A stretch of DNA of 64,000 bases from Paenibacillus sp. FSL H7-0737. GTDB lineage: Bacteria > Bacillota > Bacilli > Paenibacillales > Paenibacillaceae. Both the position numbers and the translations under genes were made by a program. Position 1 is the stretch's first letter; every line of letters begins with the position of its first letter. Where the stretch lies: contig NZ_CP009279.1 of NCBI RefSeq assembly GCF_000758545.1, positions 2,294,001 through 2,358,000 of the forward strand, written 5' to 3'. The notes beneath the pieces are model-generated. The model made no database searches and was not told the DNA's origin. It worked only from the letters and a program-made list of their open reading frames with translations. Below are positions 7,749-17,482 of the stretch, piece after piece.

Positions 7749-8297
7749 CTATTCATACGTACCATTCTTGATGGACTCGATAGTAGTGAACATCCCTGAG
7801 TATACATTTTTAATGTTGGGTTCATTTACTTTGCCGTTGTAAAGTCCGTATCCCCAAGTTTTATATGTTTCACCAGTTTGAAGATAGCAAGTAACATACA
7901 TATCACTATTAAAATTTATTAAAGAATAGTGCTCATACGATACGTCTTCAAGAACAAACGGCATAAATGATTTCGTAGCTCCAATAAAGAAGAAAGGAAC
8001 GCCTGCATTTGTGTATACTTTAACATACTTGTTGTCGTCCGCTTCTTTCAGATGCTCTTTCGTAATAACTACAGCATCATAATTGGAGGAGAGCTTTGAA
8101 TAATCTTCTAACTCCTCAAAAGAAATACTTGTGAAGTGCACATGTTCTTCTCTTATTTTAGGGACCTCGCCAACAACACCTATAAATAAGCTTTTCCCTG
8201 AGTACAGCGGTGTATCAACCGTATCGGCATTAGATGTACAGCCTGTAACAAATATGAATATTAGTATAATGAGTGAATTTAGGATGATTTTCCTCAT
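7749..8297 (-). CDS. Putative lipoprotein of unknown function
   Basis: 182 residues. The N-terminus MRKIILNSLIILIFIFVTGC is a type II signal peptide with lipobox VTGC (Cys20), so the mature protein should be lipid-anchored outside the membrane. The rest has no recognised domain. VVITKEHLKEADD and the strand-rich C-terminus suggest an alpha/beta fold. AGGAG lies upstream of the start on the minus strand. It is transcribed away from the membrane protein at 8427 and is AT-richer than its neighbours. Confidence 0.75.
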   Translation of the reverse strand: MRKIILNSLIILIFIFVTGCTSNADTVDTPLYSGKSLFIGVVGEVPKIREEHVHFTSISFEELEDYSKLSSNYDAVVITKEHLKEADDNKYVKVYTNAGVPFFFIGATKSFMPFVLEDVSYEHYSLINFNSDMYVTCYLQTGETYKTWGYGLYNGKVNEPNIKNVYSGMFTTIESIKNGTYE

Positions 8298-8426
8298 CTT
8301 TTGGCTCCTTTCAAGCGTTCTGCATGAGTTGTGTTTGCTTACAATAAAGCATTATACTGGAAATTAATGGTTCAGACCAGTAAATGGGTCATGGAACTCG
8401 AAAGAAGCCTGATTCAGAGGAGGGTT

Positions 8427-8846
8427 ATGTTGCATCCAATTACTGCAATAGAAATCATCTTTTCGGTTGTTTTTGTCCTCATTATATTTGGAGTAGCCTT
8501 GTTTTTACCCCGTAAGATTAGGAAGTCTGGTTTAATTATAGTATCTACCATAACTGTACTTTTGTTATTATCCTTCGCAATTCGCCCCTACTGGATTGAT
8601 TATCAAGTATCCCGAAAAACAGAACAGCTCAATCACTATTTGGAGGAGAAGTACCCTAATCAAGAATGGGAAATTAGTCGACAAGCAGGTAGACAATATA
8701 ATCCTTATCATTTACAAGTTAGATTTAAAAACGAAGAAGGTTGGATTTATGTTTATTCAGTCGTAAATGAGAAGAAAATTCACCAGAGTGTGTGGATACC
8801 ATTAGGTGGCAACTCTTTCGAAGAAGGAAAGCATTACGAAAAATGA
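8427..8846 (+). CDS. Small membrane protein, unknown function
   Basis: 139 residues when started at ATG 8427 after GAGGAGGG; TTG at 8430 would give a better 6-base spacing. Two close hydrophobic segments (about residues 8-28 and 36-52) are followed by a soluble part with QEWEISRQAGRQYNPYHLQV and a tail rich in strands, as in DUF3139-like envelope proteins, but the family is not certain. Read divergently from the lipoprotein gene at 7749-8297. Confidence 0.65.
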   Translation: MLHPITAIEIIFSVVFVLIIFGVALFLPRKIRKSGLIIVSTITVLLLLSFAIRPYWIDYQVSRKTEQLNHYLEEKYPNQEWEISRQAGRQYNPYHLQVRFKNEEGWIYVYSVVNEKKIHQSVWIPLGGNSFEEGKHYEK

Positions 8847-8994
8847 GATCAGCTGAGTAGTGACGAAGGGAAGTTTGGAGCTGTAGGAGCGATAGCGACC
8901 GCCTGAAAGCTTTCCGTAGGAAAGCTCACTTCGTAAGCATAGGCTGTCTCCGGAAGTCCAAACATTCCCGTAGTTACGACTGAAGCTGCTGACC
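8847..8994. repeat. 148-bp imperfect palindromic element
   Basis: The outer arms 8847-8879 and 8957-8994 are largely complementary (AGGGAAGTTTGGA against TCCAAACATTCCC, with flanks TAGTGACGA against GTTACGACT). Inside, GCCT/AGGC pair, and a central hairpin AGCTTTCC-GTA-GGAAAGCT occupies 8908-8926. There is no open reading frame. It looks like a short non-autonomous mobile palindrome or a structured RNA element, and it is distinct from a simple terminator because no T-tract follows. Confidence 0.7.
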
Positions 8995-9115
8995 TGGATT
9001 TCTTAAACACACTTCGACTGTTATATACCTCACATTAACCTAAGATGTAAACCTTTATAATCTCTAAGATTGAACCCTTGAATCAAATCATTATTTTTCA
9101 GGAGGACTTTAGAGA

Positions 9116-10063
9116 ATGAGATATAAAGCATTGGAACTAGACAAAACGCTTACTTATGAGCTGGAAGGCTTAGAAATAGGAGTTACTTCGAACTGTAATT
9201 TTCGCTGCGATTATTGTTGTGCGTATAATAGAAATGATGGACAAAGCATCAAGGCTGAAGAGGTTATCCGAATTCTTGAAGAGCTTCCTGGTCTGAAAAG
9301 AGTACGCTTGTCAGGTGGCGAGGTCACATTAAAGTTCGATGACTGTGTGGAGATTGTAAACTACTGCTCATCCAGAGGGATTCAGACACAGCTCAATTCG
9401 AACGGCAGTCTTTTAAATGCTGAACGGATTGATCAATTGGTCGCGGCAGGATTAACGACGATACATATTTCCTTCAATTTTACTACAGCGGACGCATTCT
9501 CTCGTTATTATAATATTCATCCAAGCATCTATGAGAAAATTAGAGAGAACATTACTATGTTCGCGGCAACTAGTGTAGATACGGTGCTGGAAACGCTATT
9601 GTTCAGCGAAACTCAGGATAATATGAAGGAAATTAGTGATCACGTATATGCGATGGGTGTTAGAACACATGAGATTCAGAACAGTATTATCATGGATCAT
9701 ACGGGTTGGAAGTCTATAGCTGCCCGTGAACAATTAAAGAATGCTGTGAGTGAACTGATCGCTATGAAGAAAGAGGATACGACCCTGTATTTCACTTGCA
9801 TGGACCGGTTTATGGATGCGCTTGGGTTCGAGGAGCAACCGGGCGTTTATTTTCCACACTGCATAGAGGGTAAGAAACAGCTTCATCTACATGGCAATGG
9901 AGACATTCTGATCTCTGAATTATGTCATCCCGTTATTATTGGCAACATTTATCAGGGCACCTCATTGAAGGACTTATACAGTAACATGCCAGCGCCTTTG
10001 GCTCAGTTCCTGGATAAACTGCCATGCCCAGCACTGGACGCATTGTTTCCGCAAGGGGTTTAA
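9116..10063 (+). CDS. Radical SAM protein with SPASM-like C-terminus
   Basis: 315 residues. Cys27-x3-Cys31-x2-Cys34 (SNCNFRCDYCCAYN) binds the radical SAM [4Fe-4S] cluster, and RLSGGEVTLK near 64-73 is the SAM-binding GGE motif. The C-terminal part HCIEGKKQLHLHGNGDILIS, then ELCHP and IGNIYQGTSLKDLY, resembles the SPASM auxiliary-cluster region of peptide-modifying and MoaA-like enzymes, though with fewer cysteines. The substrate is unknown. AGGAGG lies upstream of ATG. No precursor-peptide gene is seen within about 1 kb on either side. A terminator follows at 10095. Confidence 0.85.
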   Translation: MRYKALELDKTLTYELEGLEIGVTSNCNFRCDYCCAYNRNDGQSIKAEEVIRILEELPGLKRVRLSGGEVTLKFDDCVEIVNYCSSRGIQTQLNSNGSLLNAERIDQLVAAGLTTIHISFNFTTADAFSRYYNIHPSIYEKIRENITMFAATSVDTVLETLLFSETQDNMKEISDHVYAMGVRTHEIQNSIIMDHTGWKSIAAREQLKNAVSELIAMKKEDTTLYFTCMDRFMDALGFEEQPGVYFPHCIEGKKQLHLHGNGDILISELCHPVIIGNIYQGTSLKDLYSNMPAPLAQFLDKLPCPALDALFPQGV

Positions 10064-10094
10064 ATCGTTAAGCATTGCTATAAAATTACGACAT

Positions 10095-10125
10095 GGAGCC
10101 AATTTAATGAATTGGTTCCTTTTTT
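10095..10125 (+). terminator. Terminator after the radical SAM gene
   Basis: GGAGCCAATT, loop TAATG, AATTGGTTCC, then six T. Confidence 0.9.
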
Positions 10126-10229
10126 GTGTAGTAGATTAATGGAAAGTCCTGTATGATTTCTGTAAACTTATAGAGACTGCTATAACTTAAATTTGCGGAT
10201 AAGGAATGTATGACATCCATACATAAGGT

Positions 10230-11264
10230 ATGCGACACATGCTTACGAATATAAGAAATGGACTCATCAAATCCAATGTTGTTCTCGAAAAAATCATGCC
10301 ATTATTAACACCTACTGCCATCGTGGTTGGTGTGCTTAATGAAAGCAGACTGCTACCATTCACAGGTCTCGTCCCATGGATATTCGCCTTTATGACATTG
10401 ATCGGGAGCTTGAAATCTAATCTCAAGGATCTGCTGGGCGTACTGCTGAAACCACAGAAGTTGATCGTGTTGATGCTTATTCTTCATATCGTGATGCCGC
10501 TCATTGGCTGGCTCGTTGCAAGTGCTGTTTTTCCGGGAGATCCTTACACAGTGACAGGATTTGTACTGTTGTTTGCGATCCCAACGGGTGTCGTTAGCGT
10601 GGTGTGGGTATCCATATACGGCGGGAACATTGCACTAACTTTGGCACTTATTCTAATCGATACGCTCTTGTCACCGATTGTCGTTCCGGGTACCTTGTAT
10701 TTGCTCATGGGAGCGAGTGTGGAGATTCAGCTTGGGGAAATGATGAAAGGGCTCCTATGGATGGTTGTCATTCCTTCAGTAGTCGGGATGCTTCTGAATC
10801 AATGGACAAAAGGCAAGGTGAATACGGTATGTGGACCTCCGCTTTCCCCATTTGTAAAGGTTGGGTTGTTCATGGTCGTCTCTATTAATGGTGCTAGCAT
10901 TGCTCGTTATCTGAAACACCCGGATAGTAAATTAGCGATTATTATTGGCGTAACCTTCGTAACCGTAGTTCTCGGATATGTAATCGGAGCATTGGTATCG
11001 CGCCGTTTCCGCTTTAGCTACGAAGATTCTGTGGCCGTACAATTTAATTCCGGCATGCGTAATTTAAGCGCGGGAGCTGTGCTCGCAGTAAAATATTTTC
11101 CTCCGGCTGTTGCACTCCCTGTGATTTCAGGAATGTTATTCCAGCAAATTCTCGCTGCAATGTCTGGTCTGTTTTTACGTAGCAGAACTAAACACCCTTT
11201 AACAGATGGTGCAATTACGCAAGTTTCCTCAGCATCCCAGTCAGAACCGCCTATTTCATCTTAG
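10230..11264 (+). CDS. Bile acid:sodium symporter (BASS) family transporter
   Basis: 344 residues, almost wholly hydrophobic, with about nine to ten membrane segments. FAIPTGVVSVVWVSIYGGN and LILIDTLLSPIVVPGTLYL match the BASS/arsenite-permease fold's substrate-binding helices, and SGMRNLSAGAVLAVKYFPP is the conserved late crossover segment. The substrate is probably an organic anion carried with sodium, but it is not identifiable here. The ribosome site is weak: ATG 10230 and ATG 10239 are both possible (AAGG lies at 10225-10228). It stands alone. Confidence 0.82.
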   Translation: MRHMLTNIRNGLIKSNVVLEKIMPLLTPTAIVVGVLNESRLLPFTGLVPWIFAFMTLIGSLKSNLKDLLGVLLKPQKLIVLMLILHIVMPLIGWLVASAVFPGDPYTVTGFVLLFAIPTGVVSVVWVSIYGGNIALTLALILIDTLLSPIVVPGTLYLLMGASVEIQLGEMMKGLLWMVVIPSVVGMLLNQWTKGKVNTVCGPPLSPFVKVGLFMVVSINGASIARYLKHPDSKLAIIIGVTFVTVVLGYVIGALVSRRFRFSYEDSVAVQFNSGMRNLSAGAVLAVKYFPPAVALPVISGMLFQQILAAMSGLFLRSRTKHPLTDGAITQVSSASQSEPPISS

Positions 11265-11306
11265 AAATAAAACAGGTCTTAATAACTAGTAAAAAGAAGA
11301 TGACCG

Positions 11307-11326
11307 AACTAGTAGAACTAGTTTTT
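11307..11326 (+). terminator. Short terminator after the BASS transporter
   Basis: AACTAG, loop TAGAA, CTAGTT plus further T. The stem is only 6 bp and AT-rich, so strength is uncertain. Confidence 0.55.
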
Positions 11327-11479
11327 TCTGCATTTATATGCAAAAATTCGACATTTTTTGATATTTTCCGTATTTTCGCTTCGTCAATATTCACTAATTT
11401 ATCATCATATCCGATAGTAGTTGTATTATTTACAATTGCATTGTTCTCTAATGAACAGTAGTCGGAAGGATGAGGGAAA

Positions 11480-13513
11480 ATGAAGATTCGTCTTAAACTA
11501 TCACTTATGATGATAGGTGTGACCCTATTATGTATTTCAGTAATGGGGGTTTTTACATATTTAAGGTCAACTCAGGCCATTGTGAGCCTTACTGAGAATT
11601 CTATGAAGCAGGTCAATACGAATAAAGCTCAGACCATATCAGCTATGATTTCGAAGGAGCAGAGAAGTATTGAACTTATTGCGGGAAGGTCGGAAATTGT
11701 CGAATTATTACTCCAAGCAGGGAATGGTGGCGTCGCCAAGGGGAGTAAGCTACAGAATGAGGTAAATATCAGCCTTCAGGGAATTGTGAAGGATGCTGGG
11801 AACCTCGAACATGCTTTTGTCAGTGATATGAATGGCATCGCTGTGGCTGACAGTGATATTAAGCTTATAGGTACGGATTTCAGTGATAGAAATTATACGA
11901 AGAAAGTAATGGAGACTGCGGCGCCGGTAATTAGCGAAACGCTGAAATCGAAATCTACTGGGGCTTATGTGGTAGGATTTGTACATCCGGTTAAGAGTAA
12001 CGGGAAGATGATTGGATATGTAGCTTCAGCGGTTTCCGCAGATAGTATGATTAAGTATTTAGCAGATGCAAAAGTAGTAAATACAACGACTTCGTATGCT
12101 TATCTTCTCGATGAGAATGGGAATACACTGTACCATCCGGATAAGAAGCAAGTAGGACAACCTGTTGCCAATGATCAGATCATGGCTGTGGTGAAGCGTG
12201 TGAAATCTGGTGAAAAAGTAGAAGATAGCCTGCTTAGCTATACATATAATGGTGTGGATAAAAAATCAGCCTATACCGTTATGCCTGAGACCCACTGGTT
12301 GCTTGGGATAACCGCAAATTTAGATGAGATTGTAAAACCAGTGAATGAGATGAGAAGCTTTAATCTGTTGCTGGGTGCAGGGAGTTTGATTATTGCATTG
12401 TTGATTGCTTTATATTTTGCCCAAAAAATCTCTTCACCGATTGCTAAACTGACAGAGTTGATAAATAGAACGGCAGAGCTGAATTTGACGTATGACTCCC
12501 AGTACGAGTATCTGACGAAAAACAAAGACGAAACAGGTACGATAGCCATAGCGATGCTCCGAACACGGGTTATTCTTCGTGATATGGCGGGTAGTCTAAT
12601 CACGATCTCCACCAAGGTGCTTGATAATGCGGAGACTCTTGAAAAGCTGTCTATAGATGTACGGGAGAATGCTCATGATAATTCGGCAACTACACAGCAG
12701 CTTTCGGCAGGGATGGAGGAGACAGCAGCTTCAACACAAGAGATGACGGCAGCGATAACTGAAATTGATATTAATGTGTCCGAGATCTCCAGTAATGTGA
12801 AGGAAGGCGCTGAAGTTTCCAAGCAGATCAGTGAGCGGGCGATGGTGTTACAAGATGAGGCGATAGAGTCTACGGATAATGCGAAGCGAGTGTATGAATC
12901 TGTTCGTATCGATATGGAAAAAGCAATTGAACAGTCGAATGCGATCTCAGAGATTAATGTACTGGCGGATACGATTCTATCGATTACTAGTCAGACCAAT
13001 CTGCTTGCTTTGAATGCAGCGATCGAAGCGGCTAGAGCAGGTGAGGCAGGTAGAGGATTTGCTGTTGTAGCTGGTGAAATCCGCAAGTTGGCTGAGAAAT
13101 CGTCAGAGACTGCGGCTGGGATTCAAGGGGTCGTTTCAGGAGTTTATGCTTCTGTTGAACTAATGAAGGAAAATTCAGAGGCGTTACTAGCTTTTATTGA
13201 CCAGAATGTTCTTGGAGACTATGAGCGGTTAACGGAGGTAAGTCAGCAATATAACAGAGATGCTACAACAGTGAATTTGCTGATGAATCAATTTGAGACC
13301 GCGGCTGATCATCTAAGTATGGCCGTTTCTAGTATTTCTATAGCGGTCAATGAAGTGGCTGCTACAGTAAATGAGGGGGCTATTGGGATTCAGGATATTG
13401 CGGTGAAGACGGCTGATATCGTTGAGAAGACATTCCATGAAGTTACGGTGGCTGACGAGAATACCCAAAGTGCCAAGGAGCTACAGGGGCTGGTAGATCG
13501 GTTTAAGATCTAA
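11480..13513 (+). CDS. Methyl-accepting chemotaxis protein
   Basis: 677 residues in the order TM1 (about 8-28), extracellular dCache-type sensor (about 35-285), TM2 (about 295-315), HAMP (about 316-370) and cytoplasmic signalling domain (about 400-677). The hairpin tip [20 protein letters not shown] plus [18 protein letters not shown] (about residues 503-540) is the CheA/CheW contact region. It senses an extracellular ligand and controls flagellar rotation. The ATG has GGATGAGG upstream. No other chemotaxis genes are near, so it is an orphan receptor. A GC-rich terminator follows. Confidence 0.95.
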   Translation: MKIRLKLSLMMIGVTLLCISVMGVFTYLRSTQAIVSLTENSMKQVNTNKAQTISAMISKEQRSIELIAGRSEIVELLLQAGNGGVAKGSKLQNEVNISLQGIVKDAGNLEHAFVSDMNGIAVADSDIKLIGTDFSDRNYTKKVMETAAPVISETLKSKSTGAYVVGFVHPVKSNGKMIGYVASAVSADSMIKYLADAKVVNTTTSYAYLLDENGNTLYHPDKKQVGQPVANDQIMAVVKRVKSGEKVEDSLLSYTYNGVDKKSAYTVMPETHWLLGITANLDEIVKPVNEMRSFNLLLGAGSLIIALLIALYFAQKISSPIAKLTELINRTAELNLTYDSQYEYLTKNKDETGTIAIAMLRTRVILRDMAGSLITISTKVLDNAETLEKLSIDVRENAHDNSATTQQLSAGMEETAASTQEMTAAITEIDINVSEISSNVKEGAEVSKQISERAMVLQDEAIESTDNAKRVYESVRIDMEKAIEQSNAISEINVLADTILSITSQTNLLALNAAIEAARAGEAGRGFAVVAGEIRKLAEKSSETAAGIQGVVSGVYASVELMKENSEALLAFIDQNVLGDYERLTEVSQQYNRDATTVNLLMNQFETAADHLSMAVSSISIAVNEVAATVNEGAIGIQDIAVKTADIVEKTFHEVTVADENTQSAKELQGLVDRFKI

Positions 13514-13603
13514 GTAGGATTAAGGGAATCTTTATCCGTCATTCATAAAATATTAAGCTTGTAAGGTTATAGTACATATATAACCTCCCTTAAATATAAA
13601 CTT

Positions 13604-13635
13604 TGCCCCGCCGGCCGTCGGCGGGGTCTTTTTTT
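13604..13635 (+). terminator. GC-rich terminator after the chemoreceptor
   Basis: CCCCGCCG (13606-13613), loop GCCGT, CGGCGGGG (13619-13626), then TCTTTTTTT. A second weak AT-rich hairpin (AAGGTTATA/TATATAACCT) lies just before at about 13562-13586. Confidence 0.9.
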
Positions 13636-13663
13636 ATGTGAATCTTTATAAGCGAATACCAGC

Positions 13664-14944
13664 TTAGCCAGTGATGAGGTAAATAGCTTCATCCAGCGGA
13701 ACGATAACCTCTGTTTGTTCCACCATATCTTTCAAACGTACCTTATCAATACTTGATTCGCTTTCGCCGATCAGTATAACGTAACGGATGTTTTTGGATG
13801 AAGCTGTGGCGAGCTGCTTTTTTAATTTTCTTTTACCGGATACGAGAGTGGTTCTTATAGAACAGGCACGCAGCTCGGCTGCTGCAATTAAAGCTTGTGG
13901 TAGTGTCTCACCAATGGGAATGACCATAACATTTGCTGCTCTATTTTCTTGGATAGGTCGTTCTGTTAGGAGCGCCATGATTGACTCCATACCAAATGAC
14001 AACCCCACCGTAGGATATTGAATATCCTCTCTGCCCACTAGCTGTCCGATAATCGCGTCATATCTGCCTCCGCCACCCAAGCTTGAGGCAAAGGAACCAG
14101 ATGCATCAAAGATCTCGTAAACTGTTCCTGTGTAGAATGAAAGACCTCGGGATAAGAAAGGATCGAAGCGGCAAGTCTCCTGTAGTCCAATGTCTTGGAT
14201 TAGATTTTGTAGGACGAGAACCTCTGACGCACCCGGTTGTGTTGTGAGATTGTATTTGTCGCATAACTGCTCAAAGCTTGGATTGTCCATTTCGATAAGC
14301 GCTAGAATCGCTGTGATGGTTGCAGGTTCTAGCCCCTTGCCAATCAACTCGTTCTCCACTCCGCTAATGCTGATTTTCTCAAGTTTATCAAGGGTAAGCA
14401 TAACGGATAGTTGCTCTTCCGCAGGTACGCCGATGGACTCTAGAATCTCACCGAGAAAACGTCGATTGTTCCATTTTAGGATGATAGGGATGTCCAGCTT
14501 GCGGAACGCTTCGGTAGCCAGTTGCATTAGCTCAGCTTCAGCCTCAGGGCCGGAAATGCCGACCACATCGACATCACATTGCAGGAATTCACGCAGACGC
14601 CCACGTTTTACGGGTCCATCTCGGAACACTTTTCCGATCTCATACCGCTTGAAGGGGAACTCTATCCCTGGATTTAAAGCGATCACTTTGGCAAAAGGAA
14701 TCGTCAGATCATAACGCAACCCCAATTTGCGGTTGCCCTGATCCGTGAGTTGGTACATTTCTTTGAGGATTTCGTCCCCACCTGCATATTTTGAGGTTAA
14801 TAACTCCAATTCATTTAATAATGTCGTATCCATCGATTCAAAATCATAGAGCTCGAACAAGTCCTGCAGCGTATTTTGAATGTTTTTTCTGAGCGCTTGC
14901 TCTTGACCGAAGTAATCATAAGTTCCTTTAATGTTTTGCATCAT
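13664..14944 (-). CDS. hisS: Histidine--tRNA ligase (paralogue type)
   Basis: 426 residues, a class II synthetase. Motif 2 is VFRDGPVKRGRLREFLQCDVD, the histidine loop RGLSFYTGTVYE (usually RGLDYYTG) and motif 3 GGGGRYDAIIG. A C-terminal anticodon-binding domain of about 90 residues starts near ANVMVIPIGE. The FxQCDVDVVG wording is nearer to archaeal/eukaryotic-like HisRS than to the usual bacterial form, and Y-to-F in the histidine loop is a change. It is therefore probably a second HisRS copy rather than HisZ, which is shorter and lies in his operons. It lies downstream of a structured leader with a terminator (14977-15082) and so is probably controlled by attenuation. Confidence 0.85.
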   Translation of the reverse strand: MMQNIKGTYDYFGQEQALRKNIQNTLQDLFELYDFESMDTTLLNELELLTSKYAGGDEILKEMYQLTDQGNRKLGLRYDLTIPFAKVIALNPGIEFPFKRYEIGKVFRDGPVKRGRLREFLQCDVDVVGISGPEAEAELMQLATEAFRKLDIPIILKWNNRRFLGEILESIGVPAEEQLSVMLTLDKLEKISISGVENELIGKGLEPATITAILALIEMDNPSFEQLCDKYNLTTQPGASEVLVLQNLIQDIGLQETCRFDPFLSRGLSFYTGTVYEIFDASGSFASSLGGGGRYDAIIGQLVGREDIQYPTVGLSFGMESIMALLTERPIQENRAANVMVIPIGETLPQALIAAAELRACSIRTTLVSGKRKLKKQLATASSKNIRYVILIGESESSIDKVRLKDMVEQTEVIVPLDEAIYLITG

Positions 14945-14976
14945 TAGTAGCTCCTTTGAATTGGCATAGTTTAGAA

Positions 14977-15082
14977 AATAAAAAAACGCGCAGGACCTCT
15001 TGGTCCTGCGCGTGATCTATGCCGCAGGGAGGCCAACGCGAGTAGCGTTAGCCTCCCTGAATAAATTCAGGAGTGCTAACGC
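14977..15082 (-). promoter_or_regulatory. Attenuator-like leader of hisS with mutually exclusive hairpins
   Basis: Read on the minus strand toward hisS. Hairpin A (15082-15045) joins GCGTTAGC and GCTAACGC around CTCCTGAAT/ATTCAGGGAG. Hairpin B (15059-15025) joins CAGGGAGGC..AACGC to GCGTT..GGCCTCCCTG and shares 15045-15059 with A, so only one can form. A terminator (15012-14987, stem CGCGCAGGACC/GGTCCTGCGCG, then a T-tract) stands 43 bases before the gene. CCTGCG at the foot of B (15028-15023) can pair with CGCAGG of the terminator's left arm (15010-15005). No T-box (GGTGGNACC) sequence is present, so this is not a recognisable T-box leader. Confidence 0.7.
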
Positions 15083-15297
15083 TGTTTGTGATAATAATGA
15101 AGTTGATTCAGCATGATTGTATTTGTATTCATCAGAACCAATTCCCTTCGAAATTTTGATTACTGCCGATTATAGCGGATCATTTGGAGTCGTGCAAGCA
15201 AGAATTTATATTTGGTTCGATTTCTTGTGGGCGAATGGACAAGTTATCAGCTATAATAGGGCTTCGATATTCCTTAAGGAAAGGGAGTTTTTCTACG

Positions 15298-15951
15298 ATG
15301 AATGAATCTTTAATTATAGCTCGGACCGAAGATTTTGTTAAAGAACAACTTGGACAAGATACTACGGGTCATGACTGGTGGCATTCCGATAGAGTGCGCA
15401 ACACCGCCGCTGAAATTGCCAAGATCGAGAGCGCAGATGTATTTGTTTGCACGATGGCCGCCTTGCTGCATGATGTTGCTGACGAGAAGCTTAATCCGTC
15501 TAAAGAAGAAGGTTTGCTTAAAGTACGTACCTGGCTTTCTTCAAACCTTACAGATGAGCAACAAATTAATCATATTATGATGATTATTGAGACGATGTCC
15601 TTTAGTGGTGGCGGGGGAGAACCGATGCAGACGCTTGAAGGCCAAGTGGTTCAAGATGCCGATCGACTTGATGCGCTTGGTGCAATTGGCATTGCCAGAA
15701 CCTTTATTTTCTCAGGGGCGAAAGGTCGTCCAGCTTATGATCCAGAAGTGTCTCCAAGAGATGAATCGCTTCAAAAGGAGTACAGGGATTACAGCAAAGG
15801 AACGGCTATCAATCATTTTTATGAGAAGTTATTAAAATTAAAATTCCTGATGAATACAACCTATGGACGCAAGTTAGCAGAAGAACGGCATGATTTTATG
15901 ATTAATTATCTGGACCAGTTCTATAGGGAATGGAATCAAGGGAGCCAATAG
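15298..15951 (+). CDS. HD-domain phosphohydrolase (YpgQ/YedJ-like)
   Basis: 217 residues when started at ATG 15298, which follows AAAGGGAG; the frame is open further upstream without a ribosome site. HDWWHSDRVRNTA, then ALLHDVADEKL (His-Asp pair) and QDADRLDALGAIGIART, are the metal-binding HD signature in order. Related proteins are Mn- or Co-dependent nucleotide pyrophosphatases/phosphohydrolases. It is read divergently from hisS. The next gene starts 82 bases on and may be co-transcribed. Confidence 0.85.
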   Translation: MNESLIIARTEDFVKEQLGQDTTGHDWWHSDRVRNTAAEIAKIESADVFVCTMAALLHDVADEKLNPSKEEGLLKVRTWLSSNLTDEQQINHIMMIIETMSFSGGGGEPMQTLEGQVVQDADRLDALGAIGIARTFIFSGAKGRPAYDPEVSPRDESLQKEYRDYSKGTAINHFYEKLLKLKFLMNTTYGRKLAEERHDFMINYLDQFYREWNQGSQ

Positions 15952-16033
15952 CTGTTATAATGATAAGTATGCACAAGATGAAGGATCGCGGAGTTTCCGC
16001 TTTAACCAGAACAATCGGCATAGAAGAGGTTGA

Positions 16034-17482
16034 ATGATGAGTGAATTGCAATTTAGAGATTATGAGTTAAACGAAGACATTATTAAAGCGCTGGATGTCC
16101 TGAAATATGAGACGCCAACAGAAGTTCAAAGCAAAGTGATCCCTGTAGCTCTTCAGCAAAAGGATCTGATCGTTAAATCGCAAACGGGTAGCGGTAAGAC
16201 GGCAGCTTACGGAATCCCGGTCTGTGATTTGGTGGATTGGGTGGAGAATAAGCCGCAGGCTTTGATTCTAACGCCTACTCGGGAGCTTGCCATGCAAGTG
16301 AAAGAGGATATCACCAACATTGGACGATTTAAACGGGTTAAGGCCGTGGCTCTTTTCGGTAAGCAGCCTTTTGCTCCACAAAAAATTGAACTTACTCAAA
16401 AAACACATGTTGTCGTAGGTACGCCTGGACGTGTGTTCGACCATATTGAAAGAGGTACGCTTCCGCTAAATCGGATCAAGTATTTGATCATCGATGAAGC
16501 AGACGAAATGCTGAGCATGGGGTTCATTGAGCAGATCGAAAAGATCATTAAGCAGCTGCCAAAAGAACGAGTGACTTGTGTTTTCTCCGCTACATTACCG
16601 GAAGTGATTAAGAATTTGTGCCGGAAATATATGAGTGATCCAACGGAAATTGAGATACAAGCAAGTGGAATTACAACCGCTACAATTGAACATGCGTTGA
16701 TTGAAGTGAGACAAGCTGCCAAATTCTCGCTGCTGAGCGATATTATTACGGTGGAGAATCCGGACAGCTGTATTATTTTTTGCCGTACACAAGAACAGGT
16801 GAATGCGGTATTTAGAGGGCTGGCTGATTTGGAATATCCCTGTGATAAGATCCACGGGGGAATGGAGCAGGACGAGCGCTTTGAGGTCATGAATGCTTTT
16901 AAAAGAGGGCAGTTCCGTTATCTAATCGCTACGGATGTAGCGGCAAGAGGCATTGATATCGAGAACATCACTCACGTGATTAATTACGATATTCCGCTGG
17001 AAAAAGAAAGCTACGTGCACCGTACAGGCAGAACCGCTCGTGCAGGTAAGACAGGCAAAGCGATCACTTTTGTCACTCCAAATGAGCAAAAGTGGGTGAA
17101 GGACATTGAAAGCTATATTGGCTTTAGCATCCCGAACATGAAAGCTCCCTCGGACGATGCCGTTGCTTACGCGAAGGAAGCGTTTGAGCAGAAAATTAAC
17201 AAGCAGCCTGTCCGCAAGAAGGACAAAAGCGAAAGCTTGAACAAAGAGATCATGAAGCTGTACTTCAACGGCGGCAAGAAAAAGAAGCTAAGAGCCGTGG
17301 ACTTTGTCGGCACAATCGCGAAGCTTGAGGGTATATCTGCAGAAGATATCGGTATTATCTCGATTCAGGACAATGTGACCTACGTGGATATTTTGAACGG
17401 TAAAGGTGCAATGGTACTGCAAGCGATGAGAGAGACGACGGTGAAGGGCAAGCAGCTTAAAGTGCATATTGCGAAGAAATAA
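16034..17482 (+). CDS. dbpA: DEAD-box RNA helicase DbpA (YxiN type)
   Basis: 482 residues. Motifs in order: Q-motif region [10 protein letters not shown], motif I SQTGSGKT (about 49-56), PTRELA, GTPGR, DEAD (about 154-157), SAT, ARGID, and [10 protein letters not shown]. The C-terminal domain (about 405-482, including [19 protein letters not shown] and [11 protein letters not shown]) is the DbpA RNA-binding module that targets hairpin 92 of 23S rRNA, so the protein acts in 50S assembly. Two ATGs follow GAGGT (16034 and 16037); the second has better spacing. Directly after the stop lie three 51-bp repeats that are open in another frame. Confidence 0.93.
   Translation: MMSELQFRDYELNEDIIKALDVLKYETPTEVQSKVIPVALQQKDLIVKSQTGSGKTAAYGIPVCDLVDWVENKPQALILTPTRELAMQVKEDITNIGRFKRVKAVALFGKQPFAPQKIELTQKTHVVVGTPGRVFDHIERGTLPLNRIKYLIIDEADEMLSMGFIEQIEKIIKQLPKERVTCVFSATLPEVIKNLCRKYMSDPTEIEIQASGITTATIEHALIEVRQAAKFSLLSDIITVENPDSCIIFCRTQEQVNAVFRGLADLEYPCDKIHGGMEQDERFEVMNAFKRGQFRYLIATDVAARGIDIENITHVINYDIPLEKESYVHRTGRTARAGKTGKAITFVTPNEQKWVKDIESYIGFSIPNMKAPSDDAVAYAKEAFEQKINKQPVRKKDKSESLNKEIMKLYFNGGKKKKLRAVDFVGTIAKLEGISAEDIGIISIQDNVTYVDILNGKGAMVLQAMRETTVKGKQLKVHIAKK

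Noticed and set aside
11395-11416. A sigma-D-type promoter before the chemoreceptor (TAAT ... CCGATA)
   Set aside because: The -10-like CCGATA is present, but the G is missing and the spacing to any TAAA-like -35 box is too short (12 instead of about 15).
14977-15120. A T-box riboswitch for histidyl-tRNA synthetase
   Set aside because: The leader has alternative hairpins and a terminator, but the conserved GGTGGNACC T-box sequence and the specifier-loop features could not be found, so it is listed as an attenuator-like leader only.
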